Notes under the pieces: generated by a model
Database searches by the model: none
What the model saw: only the letters and a program-made list of their open reading frames with translations
What the model was told of the DNA's origin: nothing
Translations under genes and position numbers: made by a program
Part shown: positions 8,591 through 19,242 of the stretch, one piece after another
Layout of the letters: each line of letters begins with the position of its first letter
Position numbering within the stretch: position 1 is the stretch's first letter
From: Streptomyces sp. NBC_00376
GTDB taxonomy: Bacteria > Actinomycetota > Actinomycetes > Streptomycetales > Streptomycetaceae
Direction: 5' to 3'
DNA: 64,000 bases
Assembly (NCBI RefSeq): GCF_036077095.1
Contig: NZ_CP107960.1
Location: 4,340,001 to 4,404,000, forward strand

Positions 8591-9670
8591 CTACAGCTGC
8601 TCGCGGAACGACTCCGCCACCTTCAGGAACAGGTCGTTCGCCTCGTCCTCCCCGATCGTGACCCGCACGCCCTCGCCCACGAACGGCCTGACCACCACTC
8701 CGGCCCGCTCGCACGCCGCGGCGAAGTCGGCGGTACGGTCCCCGAGCCGTATCCAGACGAAGTTCGCCTGGGAATCCGGCACGGTCCACCCCTGCCCGGC
8801 CAGCGCCCGCTGCACCCGCTGTCGCTCGGACACCAAGGAGCCCACCCGCCCCAGGAGTTCGTCCTCGGCGCGCAGCGAGGCGACCGCCGCGTCCTGCGCG
8901 AGCTGGCTGACCCCGAAAGGCACCGCCGTCTTGCGCAGCGCGGCCGCCACCGGCTCGTGGGCCACGGCGAAACCGACCCGCAGGCCCGCCAGGCCGTACG
9001 CCTTGGAGAAGGTCCGCAGCACCGCCACATTGGGCCGGTCCCGGTAGATCTCGATGCCGTCCGGCACCTCGACGTCGCGGATGAACTCCCGGTACGCCTC
9101 GTCGAGCACCACCAGGACATCGCCCGGCACCCGGTCCAGGAACCGCTCCAGCTCGGCCCGGCGCACCACGGTGCCGGTCGGGTTGTTCGGATTGCAGACG
9201 AAGATCAGCCGAGTGCGGTCCGTGATCGCGTCCGCCATCGCGTCGAGGTCGTGCACCTCACCCTCGTCCAGCGGAACCTTCACCGAGGTCGCACCGCTGA
9301 CCTGCGTGATGATCGGGTACGCCTCGAAGGAGCGCCAGGCGTAGATGACCTCGTCACCCGGGCCCGACGTGGCCTGGAGCAGCTGCTGCGCCACCCCGAC
9401 CGAGCCGGTTCCGGTGGCGAGGTGCGAGAGGGGCACACCGAAACGGTCGGCCAGCTCGTTCATCAGACCGGTACAGGCCATGTCCGGGTAGCGGTTGAAG
9501 TTCGCGGCCGCCGCCAGGACGGACTCCATCACTCCGGGCAGCGGCGGATACGGATTCTCGTTGGAGGACAGCTTGAACGCGACCGGTCCACCGGCGGCGG
9601 CCGGCTTGCCCGGTACATAGGCGGGGACGCCGTCCAGCTCGGCACGCAGCTTGGGGCTCGTCTCGCTCAC
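8591..9670 (-). CDS. hisC2: Histidinol-phosphate / aromatic aminotransferase (HisC2/Pat type)
   Basis: 359 aa fold-type I PLP transaminase, cytosolic. [11 protein letters not shown] is the family substrate-binding motif, and the Schiff-base lysine lies in [13 protein letters not shown]. The closest family choices are HisC (imidazole-acetol-phosphate to histidinol-phosphate) and the Pat/HisC2 group that transaminates phenylpyruvate. Streptomycetes carry hisC inside a his operon elsewhere and no his gene is next to this one, so the Pat/HisC2 reading is preferred. The start is taken as GTG 9670 (VSETSPKL) because GAGGAGG lies 7 bp before it. An upstream TTG/ATG would place the ribosome site inside the gene. 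Confidence 0.85.
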   Translation of the reverse strand: MSETSPKLRAELDGVPAYVPGKPAAAGGPVAFKLSSNENPYPPLPGVMESVLAAAANFNRYPDMACTGLMNELADRFGVPLSHLATGTGSVGVAQQLLQATSGPGDEVIYAWRSFEAYPIITQVSGATSVKVPLDEGEVHDLDAMADAITDRTRLIFVCNPNNPTGTVVRRAELERFLDRVPGDVLVVLDEAYREFIRDVEVPDGIEIYRDRPNVAVLRTFSKAYGLAGLRVGFAVAHEPVAAALRKTAVPFGVSQLAQDAAVASLRAEDELLGRVGSLVSERQRVQRALAGQGWTVPDSQANFVWIRLGDRTADFAAACERAGVVVRPFVGEGVRVTIGEDEANDLFLKVAESFREQL

Positions 9671-10040
9671 CGCAGGTCCTCCTCGATCGTCTGTACACAT
9701 CAATACTGCTCACCTTATGAGGATTGGGCGCCGCTGCGAATGGCCGGAGCGTCCAATCGTCCGGTGCGACCAGGAATGGGGGGAGCGCTCGTCGCCCCGT
9801 CGCGCGCCGGTGGCTCACTCCGTGGCGCGCGTCCCCCGAAGAGGTGAGATGAGACCTCTTCGAGACATCGACCATTTAGCAGGCCCATCGGGTTCGACGC
9901 ATGACACACTACGGTCAAACCCTTCAACACCCTTGTTTTACAAGGCATTTGATCTTCAATGATCATGCAGAAACGTGCCTGTCAACGAGTGAATATGCGA
10001 CCAGGCCAACCACCCCTCCGAGCCCTACTATCGGCTCGCC
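9671..10040. other. 370-bp intergenic region between divergent genes
   Basis: No gene is seen. The right half (about 9850-10000) is distinctly AT-richer than its surroundings and should hold the promoter of the LacI-type gene. The left end should carry the aminotransferase promoter. The main internal structure is the dyad at 9931-9945. Confidence 0.6.
9931..9945. promoter_or_regulatory. Operator-like dyad before the LacI-type regulator
   Basis: CCTTGTTTTACAAGG is a perfect inverted repeat (6-bp arms, 3-bp centre) 96 bp upstream of the regulator start. LacI-family regulators commonly bind near-palindromes at their own promoter; the assignment is inferred. Confidence 0.4.
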
Positions 10041-11153
10041 ATGACAGCAGCAGGGAAGCACCAGGTGAGCCGGACGGACACACCCCGGCGCGGCGGCCGG
10101 CAGGGACGAGCGGGAATCCGGGACGTGGCCGCCGCCGCCGGAGTCTCCATCACGACCGTCTCCGACGCGCTCAACGGCAAGGGCAGGCTCCCGGACGCCA
10201 CCCGCCGCCATGTCCGCGAGGTCGCAGAGCGCCTGGGCTACCGCCCTTCCGCCGCGGCCCGAACCCTCCGTACCGGCAAGTCCGGCCTCATCGGCCTGAC
10301 CGTGACGACCTACGGGGACGAACCCTTCACCTTCACCGAATTCGCGTACTTCGCGGAGATGGCCAGAGCCGCCACCTCGGCCGCGCTCGCCCGCGGCTAC
10401 GCCCTCGTCATCCTGCCCGCCACCTCGCGACACGACGTCTGGTCGAACGTCGCACTCGACGGCACCGTCGTGATCGACCCCTCCGACCAGGACCCGGTCG
10501 TCACGGAACTCGTGCGCCAGGGGCTGCCCGTCGTCTCGGACGGGCGCCCGGCCGGGACGCTCCCGGTCACCGCCTGGGTCGACAACGACCACCGGGCCGC
10601 CGTCCTCGACCTGCTCGACCATCTCGCCGCCGCCGGCGCCCGCCGCATCGGCCTGCTCACCGGCACCACCACCGACACGTACACCCGCCTCTCCACCACC
10701 GCGTACCTCCACTGGTGCGAGCGCGTGGGCCAGGACCCGGTGTACGAGTCGTACCCCGCCCACGACCCGTGCGCGGGCGCGGTCGCCGCCGACCGGCTGC
10801 TCGCCCGCCCCGACCGGCCGGACGCCGTCTACGGGCTCTTCGACCCCAACGGCACCGATCTGCTGGCGGCGGCCCGCCGGTACGGCTTACGCGTCCCCGA
10901 GGACCTGCTGCTGGTCTGCTGCAGCGAGTCCACCGTGTACGCGACGACCGAGCCGCCCATCACCACCCTCTCGCTCAAGCCGCGCAGGATCGGCACCGCG
11001 GTCGTCCAGCTCCTGATCGACGCCATCGAGGGTGTGGACCAGGACCGGCCGGTGGAGCAGGTCATACCGACCGAACTCATCGTCCGGACCTCCTCGCAAC
11101 GCCGTCCACCCCGCACCACGGTCAGCGCACCCCGCTCTCCGGCAGGGGATTGA
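10041..11153 (+). CDS. LacI-family transcriptional regulator with a TTA codon
   Basis: 370 aa. The N-terminal helix-turn-helix is IRDVAAAAGVSITTVSDAL (about residues 26-44), followed by the hinge region and a periplasmic-binding-protein-like sensor domain (about 75-345). The basic Arg/Gly-rich N-terminus before the HTH is longer than in typical LacI. The family represses sugar or metabolite genes until an effector binds; the ligand is unknown. The codon at 10887-10889 is TTA (Leu283), the only in-frame TTA I found in the window, so translation should need the bldA tRNA. The metallophosphoesterase gene follows 173 bp downstream. No clear Shine-Dalgarno sequence precedes the ATG. Confidence 0.88.
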   Translation: MTAAGKHQVSRTDTPRRGGRQGRAGIRDVAAAAGVSITTVSDALNGKGRLPDATRRHVREVAERLGYRPSAAARTLRTGKSGLIGLTVTTYGDEPFTFTEFAYFAEMARAATSAALARGYALVILPATSRHDVWSNVALDGTVVIDPSDQDPVVTELVRQGLPVVSDGRPAGTLPVTAWVDNDHRAAVLDLLDHLAAAGARRIGLLTGTTTDTYTRLSTTAYLHWCERVGQDPVYESYPAHDPCAGAVAADRLLARPDRPDAVYGLFDPNGTDLLAAARRYGLRVPEDLLLVCCSESTVYATTEPPITTLSLKPRRIGTAVVQLLIDAIEGVDQDRPVEQVIPTELIVRTSSQRRPPRTTVSAPRSPAGD

Positions 11154-11326
11154 TCAGGCGATTTCGGACCAATCGGCCGGTGAACCCGACGTGCGTCCGG
11201 ATTCACCACCCCTGGTGCGTCACACAGCACGATCCGCATTCCTATGATGGGCGCACGACACCGCGGACCGCCCCGACCAGCAGGGCCCGTCAGGTGTACG
11301 GCGGCGCGACGGTGGTGGAGGGGTCG

Positions 11327-12385
11327 ATGACACAGGGGGCCGGTCAGGAACCCGTGGTGCGGACGGCGACGTTGCGCGACTTCCGCGTACCGCCCTATGC
11401 CCAGAGCCCGGTGCCGCCTGCATCACCGCACCCGGGCAACGCCGTCCCCGGTGACATGCCGCCGGACGGTTACACCCCCACCGCGCGCGATCTTCCCGTG
11501 ATCAACCGCGGTGACACCCTGCAGGTACCGACCGTCCCCGACCCGCGCCCCGTTCCGGAGCAGGGTCGCGGACCGCTGTACGTCGTCGGCGACGTCCACG
11601 GCTATCTGGACGAGCTCCACGCCGCCCTCGCCGAGCAGGGCCTCATCGACGCCGACGGCAAATGGTCGGCGGGCAACGCCCGGCTCTGGTTCCTCGGCGA
11701 CTTCACCGACCGGGGCCCGGACGGCATCGGGGTCATCGACCTCGTGATGCGCCTGTCCGCCGAGGCCGCGGCCGCCGGCGGCTACTGCAAGGCCCTGATG
11801 GGCAATCACGAGCTGCTGCTCCTGGGCGCCAAGCGGTTCAGCGACACCCCGGTCAACTCCGGCGCGGGCACCGCCACCTTCCAGGCGGCCTGGCTGCTCA
11901 ACGGCGGCCAGAAGAACGACATGGAGCGCCTCCAGGACGTCCACCTCCAGTGGATGTCCCGGCTCGACGCGATCGTCGAGGAGGACGGGCATCTGCTGAT
12001 GCACTCCGACACGACGGCGTACCTCGAATACGGCACCACCATCGAGGACGTCAACGACACCGTGCACGCCATTCTCACGCGTAACGACGCCGACGAGTGC
12101 TGGGACCTCTTCCGCAAGCTCACCAAGCGGTTCGCCTTCCGCGACGAGTCGGGTCCGCAGGCCGTCCGGGAACTGATGTCGGCCTACGGCGGACAGCGCA
12201 TCGTCCATGGTCACAGCCCCATTCCGTACCTCCTCGGCGAGGTCGGCTCGGAGGACGGCGAGGACGGCTCCGGCCCCGTGGTCAACGGTCCGCACGTGTA
12301 CGCGGACGGGCTCGCCATCGCCATGGACGGCGGAGTGACCATGGCCGGAAAGCTACTGGTCGTCCAGCTGCCTCTGCATGACTGA
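11327..12385 (+). CDS. Calcineurin-like metallophosphoesterase
   Basis: 352 aa. The four metal-binding motifs of the PPP/ApaH class are in order: GDVHG (about residue 88), GDFTDRGPD, GNHE, and GHSP near the C-terminus, so the dinuclear centre looks complete. Substrates in the family are phosphoproteins or dinucleoside polyphosphates; none can be chosen here. About 80 N-terminal residues are Pro-rich and probably disordered. Start ATG 11327 is chosen for the GGAGGGG just before it; a GTG at 11294 in the same frame is possible. It lies downstream of the LacI-type regulator in the same direction. Confidence 0.85.
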   Translation: MTQGAGQEPVVRTATLRDFRVPPYAQSPVPPASPHPGNAVPGDMPPDGYTPTARDLPVINRGDTLQVPTVPDPRPVPEQGRGPLYVVGDVHGYLDELHAALAEQGLIDADGKWSAGNARLWFLGDFTDRGPDGIGVIDLVMRLSAEAAAAGGYCKALMGNHELLLLGAKRFSDTPVNSGAGTATFQAAWLLNGGQKNDMERLQDVHLQWMSRLDAIVEEDGHLLMHSDTTAYLEYGTTIEDVNDTVHAILTRNDADECWDLFRKLTKRFAFRDESGPQAVRELMSAYGGQRIVHGHSPIPYLLGEVGSEDGEDGSGPVVNGPHVYADGLAIAMDGGVTMAGKLLVVQLPLHD

Positions 12386-12566
12386 CGCTCTTCCGGGAAG
12401 ACGCTCCACGACCTGACCACGCCGACCACTGGGCCTATTTCCGGAAACCCCCTGTCACCCCGTGCCGTGGGCGCTCTACCATCGGCGTATCAGTAGCAGG
12501 CTCTCCTCCGTTTCCGCCCAACTGCCCGTCTCCAACGGGCACTCAGGCCCGACGGAGCATCGGGGG

Positions 12567-13391
12567 ATGCACATGAACAGCGCTCCGCACCTGCTGGCCG
12601 AGGACCGCCCCGAGTACGAGCGGATCCTCGATGACGCACTGCGTCATGCCCATGAACGGCCGGATCTGGCCGCGGTCGGCGAACGGCTCAACGCCGTCCA
12701 GCTGCGCACGATGGCGCTGGACGCCACGGAGCTGATCACCGCGACCGCCGCCACCGAGTACAAGCACTACGTGCAGGCCCGCGAGGAACTTCGCGGCCCT
12801 GCCGACGGGACGGACCAGGACGCGCTCCCCGGCTCCGGCACGGGCCGTCCGCACCAGTCGGGCGCCGGCATAGGAGCCGTCGTCACGGTCCTGGCGCCGG
12901 TGCTCGCCGGTACCGCCGCGTTCATATTCCTGCTGGCGGGCTACCTGCTGAGGCTGCTCGACCCGGCGCCGTCCTTCGCCTCGACCATGGTCTCCGCGGG
13001 CTGGTTCTTCGCCGCGGTCACGGCCGCCGCCATCCTGGCCGCCGCCGTCGGGCTGCTCATCACGGCACTGCGCAACGGCTCGGAGCCGCAGCCCGTCGAG
13101 GACGACGAGGAGGAGTTGCCGGAGGACGTGGCACGGGCCAGGGAGGCCTGGCGTCACGCCCTGCTGGAGCGCGGCATCCTGCCGTTCCTGCGGGACGCGC
13201 TCGCCGATCCCGAGGCCGGGCCCGCCTCGCGCACACCGGTCCGCTCGGCGAACCGCATCCCGAAGGTCGGCTACAGCCCGCCGGACTTCTCCAGTCCGGG
13301 CGACGGCCCGGCGGCGGGCCCCCGGCCGACGTTCACCTCACCGGACTTCACCAGCCCCGACTTCGGCGGCCCCGAACACGAACTGGACTGA
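12567..13391 (+). CDS. Two-helix membrane protein of unknown function
   Basis: 274 aa. Residues about 1-85 are charged and probably helical. Two hydrophobic segments follow (about 105-130 and 145-170), then an acidic stretch EDDEEELPEDV. The C-terminal tail has a repeated (S/T)PDF(T/S)S pattern (PPDFSSPG, SPDFTSPDFGG), which is low complexity. Both termini would face the same side of the membrane. ATG 12567 is preferred over ATG 12573 because GGAG is 9 bp before it. I do not recognise a characterised family; it is probably a Streptomyces-specific protein. Confidence 0.75.
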   Translation: MHMNSAPHLLAEDRPEYERILDDALRHAHERPDLAAVGERLNAVQLRTMALDATELITATAATEYKHYVQAREELRGPADGTDQDALPGSGTGRPHQSGAGIGAVVTVLAPVLAGTAAFIFLLAGYLLRLLDPAPSFASTMVSAGWFFAAVTAAAILAAAVGLLITALRNGSEPQPVEDDEEELPEDVARAREAWRHALLERGILPFLRDALADPEAGPASRTPVRSANRIPKVGYSPPDFSSPGDGPAAGPRPTFTSPDFTSPDFGGPEHELD

Positions 13392-13403
13392 CCGGGTCCG
13401 CAC

Positions 13404-13463
13404 ACCTGCCGTCCGGCAGGAGCGCACTGACCATCTCCTCATACCTGCCGGACGGCAGGAGCG
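13404..13463. repeat. Twin palindromic hairpins downstream of two convergent genes
   Basis: A 21-bp unit occurs twice, at 13404-13424 and 13443-13463, differing only in the two central bases: ACCTGCCG-TC-CGGCAGGAGCG against the same with GA. Each unit contains a 7-bp perfect stem. They sit between the stop of the membrane protein gene and that of thiC, so they are probably terminator-related. Confidence 0.7.
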
Positions 13464-13465
13464 GT

Positions 13466-13493
13466 CGCCCCGAAGGCGGAAGCCTCCGGGGCG
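13466..13493 (-). terminator. thiC terminator
   Basis: A 12-bp stem (13466-13477 with 13482-13493, one G-U pair) with a 4-base loop, 22 bp beyond the thiC stop. Confidence 0.7.
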
Positions 13494-13514
13494 ATACCTC
13501 GTCCCGGGTCCGGA

Positions 13515-15406
<1,892 letters not shown>

Positions 15407-15486
15407 GTGTGCAAAGGTTCCCCCACGCTAGCGCCCCGTCCGGCCTGATGAACAGTGGGCCCGTCTCTTCTTGCGATGATCGGCCG

Positions 15487-16809
15487 GTGACGTCCCCCCC
15501 TATCGACCTCGAAACGCAGGGCCATCAGCACGGTCACTCGCACAGCCATGGCCCCGCCGCACCCGTCTCCAGACATCTGCGCAAAGTCATCGCGGCCGTA
15601 CTGATCCCGTTCGCCACCGCCGTCCTCGTCGGTCTGGTGGCGCTCTGGCCGGGCGGTGCGCCGTCGCACGAGCGGACCGGCGTCGGATTCGACCGGCAGA
15701 CCCAGCAGGGAAAGGTGGTGAATGTCGACATGGTGGACTGCAAGGAGGTGAACGCGGTCCAGACGCCCATGGACGGGGCCGCCACACCGCCCTCGGGAAG
15801 CGCGAGGGGGCTGTGCAAGAAGGCCACGATCGAGGTGGCGACCGGTCACGACAAGGGCCGGACCTTCACCGAGATCGTCCAGCCCGACGCGACGCGTCAG
15901 CTGCGCGACGGTCAGGGCGTGGTCGTGGCGTACGCCCCCGACGCGCCCCGTGACCTGCAGTACTCGGTGACGGATGTGAACCGGAAGTTCCCGCTGACCC
16001 TGCTGGCCGGGATCTTCGCCCTGGTCGTGGTCGCGGTGGGCCGCATGCGCGGGGTGATGGCGCTGGTCGCGCTCGCCGTCTCGTTCGCCGTGCTGACCCT
16101 GTTCATCCTCCCGGCCATACTCCAGGGCTCCAACCCGCTGCTCGTCGCGGTGGTCGGGGCCAGTGCGATCATGCTGATCGCGCTCTACATGTGCCACGGC
16201 CTGAGCGCCCGCACCTCGGTGGCGGTGATCGGCACACTGATCTCGCTGCTGCTGATCGGACTGCTCGGATCGCTCTTCATCGGCTGGGCGAGCCTGACCG
16301 GCAACACCGACGACAACACCGGCCTCATCCATGGTCTGTACCCGCACATCGACATGAGCGGTCTACTTCTGGCCGGTGTCATCATCGGTTCGCTCGGGGT
16401 CCTCGACGATGTGACCGTGACCCAGACGTCGGCGGTCTGGGAACTCCACCAGGCGAACCCGACGTTGGGTGTGCGGGGGCTCTACCGGGCAGGGATCAGG
16501 ATCGGACGCGACCACATCGCCTCGGTCGTCAATACGCTGGTGCTCGCCTACGCGGGCGCCGCACTGCCGTTGCTGCTGCTGTTCTCCATCGCCCAGAGCA
16601 GCGTGGGGACGGTGGCCAACAGCGAGCTGGTGGCGGAGGAGATCGTACGAACGCTGGTCGGCTCGATCGGACTGGTCGCCTCGGTGCCGGTGACGACGGT
16701 GCTCGCTGCGCTGGTCGTCTCCGCGGACCGCACAGGGCCCGGCGCGGAAGCCGGAGCTTCGGCACCCGTACGGACCGGGAAGGGCCGTCGTCGCAGGGCA
16801 AGGCCTTGA
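15487..16809 (+). CDS. YibE/F-family integral membrane protein
   Basis: 440 aa. A His-rich N-terminus (HQHGHSHSHG) precedes helix 1 (about residues 35-55). A roughly 120-residue extracytoplasmic domain follows, and then seven or so hydrophobic helices with the YibE/F hallmark region LGVLDDVTVTQ. The C-terminus is basic. The family has no settled function; the His-rich segment could bind metal. GTG 15487 is chosen because it gives the short cytoplasmic N-terminus usual in the family; the ribosome site is weak and ATG 15448 upstream is an alternative. It is divergent from thiC with about 80 bp between its start and the riboswitch. Confidence 0.82.
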   Translation: MTSPPIDLETQGHQHGHSHSHGPAAPVSRHLRKVIAAVLIPFATAVLVGLVALWPGGAPSHERTGVGFDRQTQQGKVVNVDMVDCKEVNAVQTPMDGAATPPSGSARGLCKKATIEVATGHDKGRTFTEIVQPDATRQLRDGQGVVVAYAPDAPRDLQYSVTDVNRKFPLTLLAGIFALVVVAVGRMRGVMALVALAVSFAVLTLFILPAILQGSNPLLVAVVGASAIMLIALYMCHGLSARTSVAVIGTLISLLLIGLLGSLFIGWASLTGNTDDNTGLIHGLYPHIDMSGLLLAGVIIGSLGVLDDVTVTQTSAVWELHQANPTLGVRGLYRAGIRIGRDHIASVVNTLVLAYAGAALPLLLLFSIAQSSVGTVANSELVAEEIVRTLVGSIGLVASVPVTTVLAALVVSADRTGPGAEAGASAPVRTGKGRRRRARP

Positions 16810-16888
16810 GCTTCTCCACGCTGAGCAATTCACCCATTCGGCAGGTACCGTGTTCGACCGGCGAGCCGGTCGGCGGCGCCGTTTCCGC

Positions 16889-17296
16889 TCAGCCTGCGTT
16901 CTGTTCCTCGGCGAGAATTCGGCCCAGGGCGTCTTCCAGGTTGCCCTCGAAGTCACCCAGCGTGCACTCCTGCCCGAGTGGCACGAGCTTGTCGGTCCGG
17001 TCGAGAAACGCCACAAGTGGTGCCGTACCGGCCCTGAAGAGAGCCCGGTCCTCGCCGACCTGGAGCCGGATATGTACGTCGGACAACCCCTCGGGTTCAG
17101 TGGGACCGATATGCACATCGCCGTCGCCACTGGGGCTGTTGAGGCCGTCGAGCAGCAGCTCACGGCCGAATGCCCAGGTGACGGGGGCGTCACCGGGCAG
17201 ATGGAAGGTCATCCGGATCGCATACGGATCGCAGACCTCGTACCGGAGCTCCACCGGGATCCGGAAAGAGAGCTCCTCGGAGACGAGGAAGCTCAT
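16889..17296 (-). CDS. ssgA: SsgA, sporulation-specific cell-division activator
   Basis: 135 aa SALP-family protein. The sequence from MSFLVSEELSFRIPVELRYE through HLPGDAPVTWAFGRELL to PLVAFLDRTDKLVPLGQE matches my memory of S. coelicolor SsgA closely. SsgA helps SsgB set the sites where FtsZ assembles in sporulation septa and influences branching. The second of two adjacent ATGs (17296) is chosen, since GAGG is 5 bp before it and it gives the family N-terminus. ssgR lies directly upstream in the same direction, the usual arrangement. Confidence 0.95.
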   Translation of the reverse strand: MSFLVSEELSFRIPVELRYEVCDPYAIRMTFHLPGDAPVTWAFGRELLLDGLNSPSGDGDVHIGPTEPEGLSDVHIRLQVGEDRALFRAGTAPLVAFLDRTDKLVPLGQECTLGDFEGNLEDALGRILAEEQNAG

Positions 17297-17427
17297 CATG
17301 ACCTCAGCTTGAACCGACTCGCGCATCGTTCAACCCCGCAGTAGATGAATCTGGCCAGGAATGATCCCCCGTGGCCCTATTGACGCCATCGTGGTGCACG
17401 CGATAGCAGATCACAAGGAGTGATTTT

Positions 17428-18198
17428 TCAGATACTGATAGAGAACACGAACGAACGCAAGAGGTTGGCCACTTCGCCACGTAGTTGTTCGACTGCGGGG
17501 AGCAACCGACTTTCCTGCTCCAGGGGTACGGAAATCGCCATCGCGGCAGCGGTGAATCCGGCCGTGATCGGGATGGCCGCACAGACCGTCCCCAGGGCGT
17601 ACTCCTGTCGCTCGATGACAGGTTCCGTCCGCTCCATCGACCGCAGTCGCTCAAGGAGCGTGGCCCGGTCCTTGACCGAGTAGCGGGTCAGCGGACGCAC
17701 AGGGTGACGGTCGAGGTGGTCCTCGCGGGCCTTCTCGTCGAGCTGGCTCAGCAGACACTGACCGATCGCGTGGGCATGCCCGGTCTCCCGGAAGGAGGCC
17801 CATTCGTCGACGGCGGGGATGGCGGGGGTGTCGGCGACCGCGATGAGTTCGATCTCGCCCTCGCGGTAGACGGCGCAGTACACGGGTGCGCCGATGATGT
17901 CGCGCCAGCGGCCCAGCGACTCGGCCATTCTGCCGCGACGATTCTGCAACGCCCCTTCGTCGACCAGGCGTTCGGCCGCGGTCCCGATGAGGAAGACGCC
18001 GTTCTCCCGGCGCAGATAACCCTCATGAGTCAGGGTGCGCAGCAGATGGTAGGCCGTGGGAAGGGGAAGACCCGCTTCCCTGGCCAGTTGTTTCGCGGGT
18101 GCCCCGTCGCGATGGGTCACCACGGCTTCCAGCAGCCTCAGCGCTCGCTGAACCGAACCGATCAGCGTCGGGGCAGCAGTGCTCGATGCCGTGGTCAA
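17428..18198 (-). CDS. ssgR: SsgR, IclR-type activator of ssgA
   Basis: 256 aa. An N-terminal winged helix (about residues 12-75, with AKQLAREAGLPLPTAYHLLRTL as the HTH region) is followed by an IclR effector domain. In S. coelicolor SsgR activates ssgA independently of the whi genes; the pair is conserved here with 131 bp between the genes. The start is a TTG at 18198 preceded by GGGGG, with no better ATG or GTG in frame. The ssgA promoter must lie in 17297-17427. Confidence 0.93.
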   Translation of the reverse strand: MTTASSTAAPTLIGSVQRALRLLEAVVTHRDGAPAKQLAREAGLPLPTAYHLLRTLTHEGYLRRENGVFLIGTAAERLVDEGALQNRRGRMAESLGRWRDIIGAPVYCAVYREGEIELIAVADTPAIPAVDEWASFRETGHAHAIGQCLLSQLDEKAREDHLDRHPVRPLTRYSVKDRATLLERLRSMERTEPVIERQEYALGTVCAAIPITAGFTAAAMAISVPLEQESRLLPAVEQLRGEVANLLRSFVFSISI

Positions 18199-18238
18199 CA
18201 GTCACCCCCAGGCATGGTGACGGGTAGTCAGCCCGCCT

Positions 18239-18255
18239 GTGGGGGCCGCCCCCAC
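18239..18255. terminator. Hairpin upstream of ssgR
   Basis: GTGGGGG-CCG-CCCCCAC, a 7-bp perfect stem about 41 bp before the ssgR start. It could end transcription from the DUF5326 gene or act in the ssgR leader. Confidence 0.45.
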
Positions 18256-18338
18256 GCACTGCCGCATGGCTGGGGTCCGGACGACGAACGCCGTACTGGC
18301 CACTGGTCAGCGTGGTGACGGACTGTTGATTCCCAGGT

Positions 18339-18358
18339 GGTGGCAGCGAACTGCCACC
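18339..18358. terminator. Hairpin after the DUF5326 gene
   Basis: GGTGGCAG-CGAA-CTGCCACC, an 8-bp perfect stem with a GNRA-like tetraloop, 84 bp beyond the stop of the small membrane-protein gene. Confidence 0.55.
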
Positions 18359-18441
18359 CTATCCGCCGGGTCCGCGAGGGGTGTCGTTTCGTCTTCCGCT
18401 TAGCTCAGCTGGGCTAATGCCCCGGCCGGCTTCCGATCGTC

Positions 18442-18660
18442 CTACCAGTCGCCGCGCGACGAGGACGACGACATGAACTTGCGTACGACGAAGATGAGCC
18501 CGCCGACCAGGATCACGAAGATCAGGACCTTGAAGAGCAGTCCGATCACGAACCCGATCACGCTGGCGATGAGACCGCCGAACACGACGATCGCGATGAC
18601 CGGCACCGCGATCCACTTCACCCACCAGGGCATCCCCGCGAATATCTCCCGCACCGCCAT
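18442..18660 (-). CDS. Small membrane protein, DUF5326-like
   Basis: 72 aa. The N-terminus MAVREIFAGMPWWVKW is amphipathic, two hydrophobic stretches cover residues about 17-60, and the tail RKFMSSSSSRGDW is Ser-rich. It is conserved next to ssgR in streptomycetes as I recall. Function unknown. Confidence 0.8.
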   Translation of the reverse strand: MAVREIFAGMPWWVKWIAVPVIAIVVFGGLIASVIGFVIGLLFKVLIFVILVGGLIFVVRKFMSSSSSRGDW

Positions 18661-18821
18661 CGTCCTTACCTCGTCTCCATGAGTTCCTGCTTCGATGCTA
18701 GAGGCGCGGAGGGGGCCAGCGGTGGGTCCGCAGCCCTTGAAGTCCCCTGATCGACCCCTGAGGGATCCCTGAGACCGGACCCCCGCCCTCCGGGGCCCAG
18801 CCCTCGGGTGCCACAGCCCTC

Positions 18822-18865
18822 CGGGGCTCAGCTCTCGGGCGCCTCAGCCCCGGGGCTCAGCTCTC
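18822..18865. repeat. 15-bp direct repeat at the cupin gene 3' end
   Basis: CGGGGCTCAGCTCTC occurs at 18822-18836 and again at 18851-18865, 29 bp apart, within a degenerate GC-rich run (18776-18866). The second copy contains the cupin stop codon, so the last residues of that protein are part of the repeat. Confidence 0.75.
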
Positions 18866-19174
18866 CGGGGGTGAGAAGACCACCATCACCCGCAGGTCCT
18901 CGGTGATGTGGTGGAACTTGTGGGCGACACCGGCCGGTACGTACACCACGCTCCCTCTGCCCACCTGCGTGGTTTCCATGCCGACCGTGATGGCTGCGCG
19001 GCCGCTGACGACGAAGTAGACCTCGTCCTGATTGTGCGGCTGCTGCGGGTCGAGCTCACCGGCATCCAGTGCGTACAGGCCGACGGACATGTTCCGTTCC
19101 TTCACGAACTGCAGATACGCGCCGTCGTTGGCGGCCCGTTCCGCCTCCAGTTCGTCCAGTCTGAACGCCTTCAT
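18857..19174 (-). CDS. Cupin-fold protein
   Basis: 105 aa single-domain cupin. Cupin motif 1 is PHNQDEVYFVVSG (metal ligands His, Glu) and motif 2 VYVPAGVAHKFHHI (His). Such small cupins bind a metal and act as isomerases, dioxygenases or sensors; no substrate is evident. The ATG at 19174 is preferred to one at 19216 because it begins MKAFRLDELE, the normal start for the family. It is divergent from the holin-like gene with 68 bp between the starts. Confidence 0.85.
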   Translation of the reverse strand: MKAFRLDELEAERAANDGAYLQFVKERNMSVGLYALDAGELDPQQPHNQDEVYFVVSGRAAITVGMETTQVGRGSVVYVPAGVAHKFHHITEDLRVMVVFSPPES

Positions 19175-19242
19175 GCCCTGTCCGCCCCTTGCCTCTGCGC
19201 TGCCGGTGTCCGCCACCGATCAGGTCTGCCACGATCAGACAC

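Noticed and set aside
9959..11326. A single 808-residue plus-strand protein joining the LacI region to the metallophosphoesterase
   Set aside because: The upstream part is out of frame with the LacI gene and low complexity; the real phosphoesterase start at 11327 has its own ribosome site.
18405..18460. tRNA-like D-arm sequence (TTAGCTCAGCTGGGCTAATG)
   Set aside because: No anticodon stem or T-arm (GGTTCGA...) follows, and the acceptor ends do not pair.
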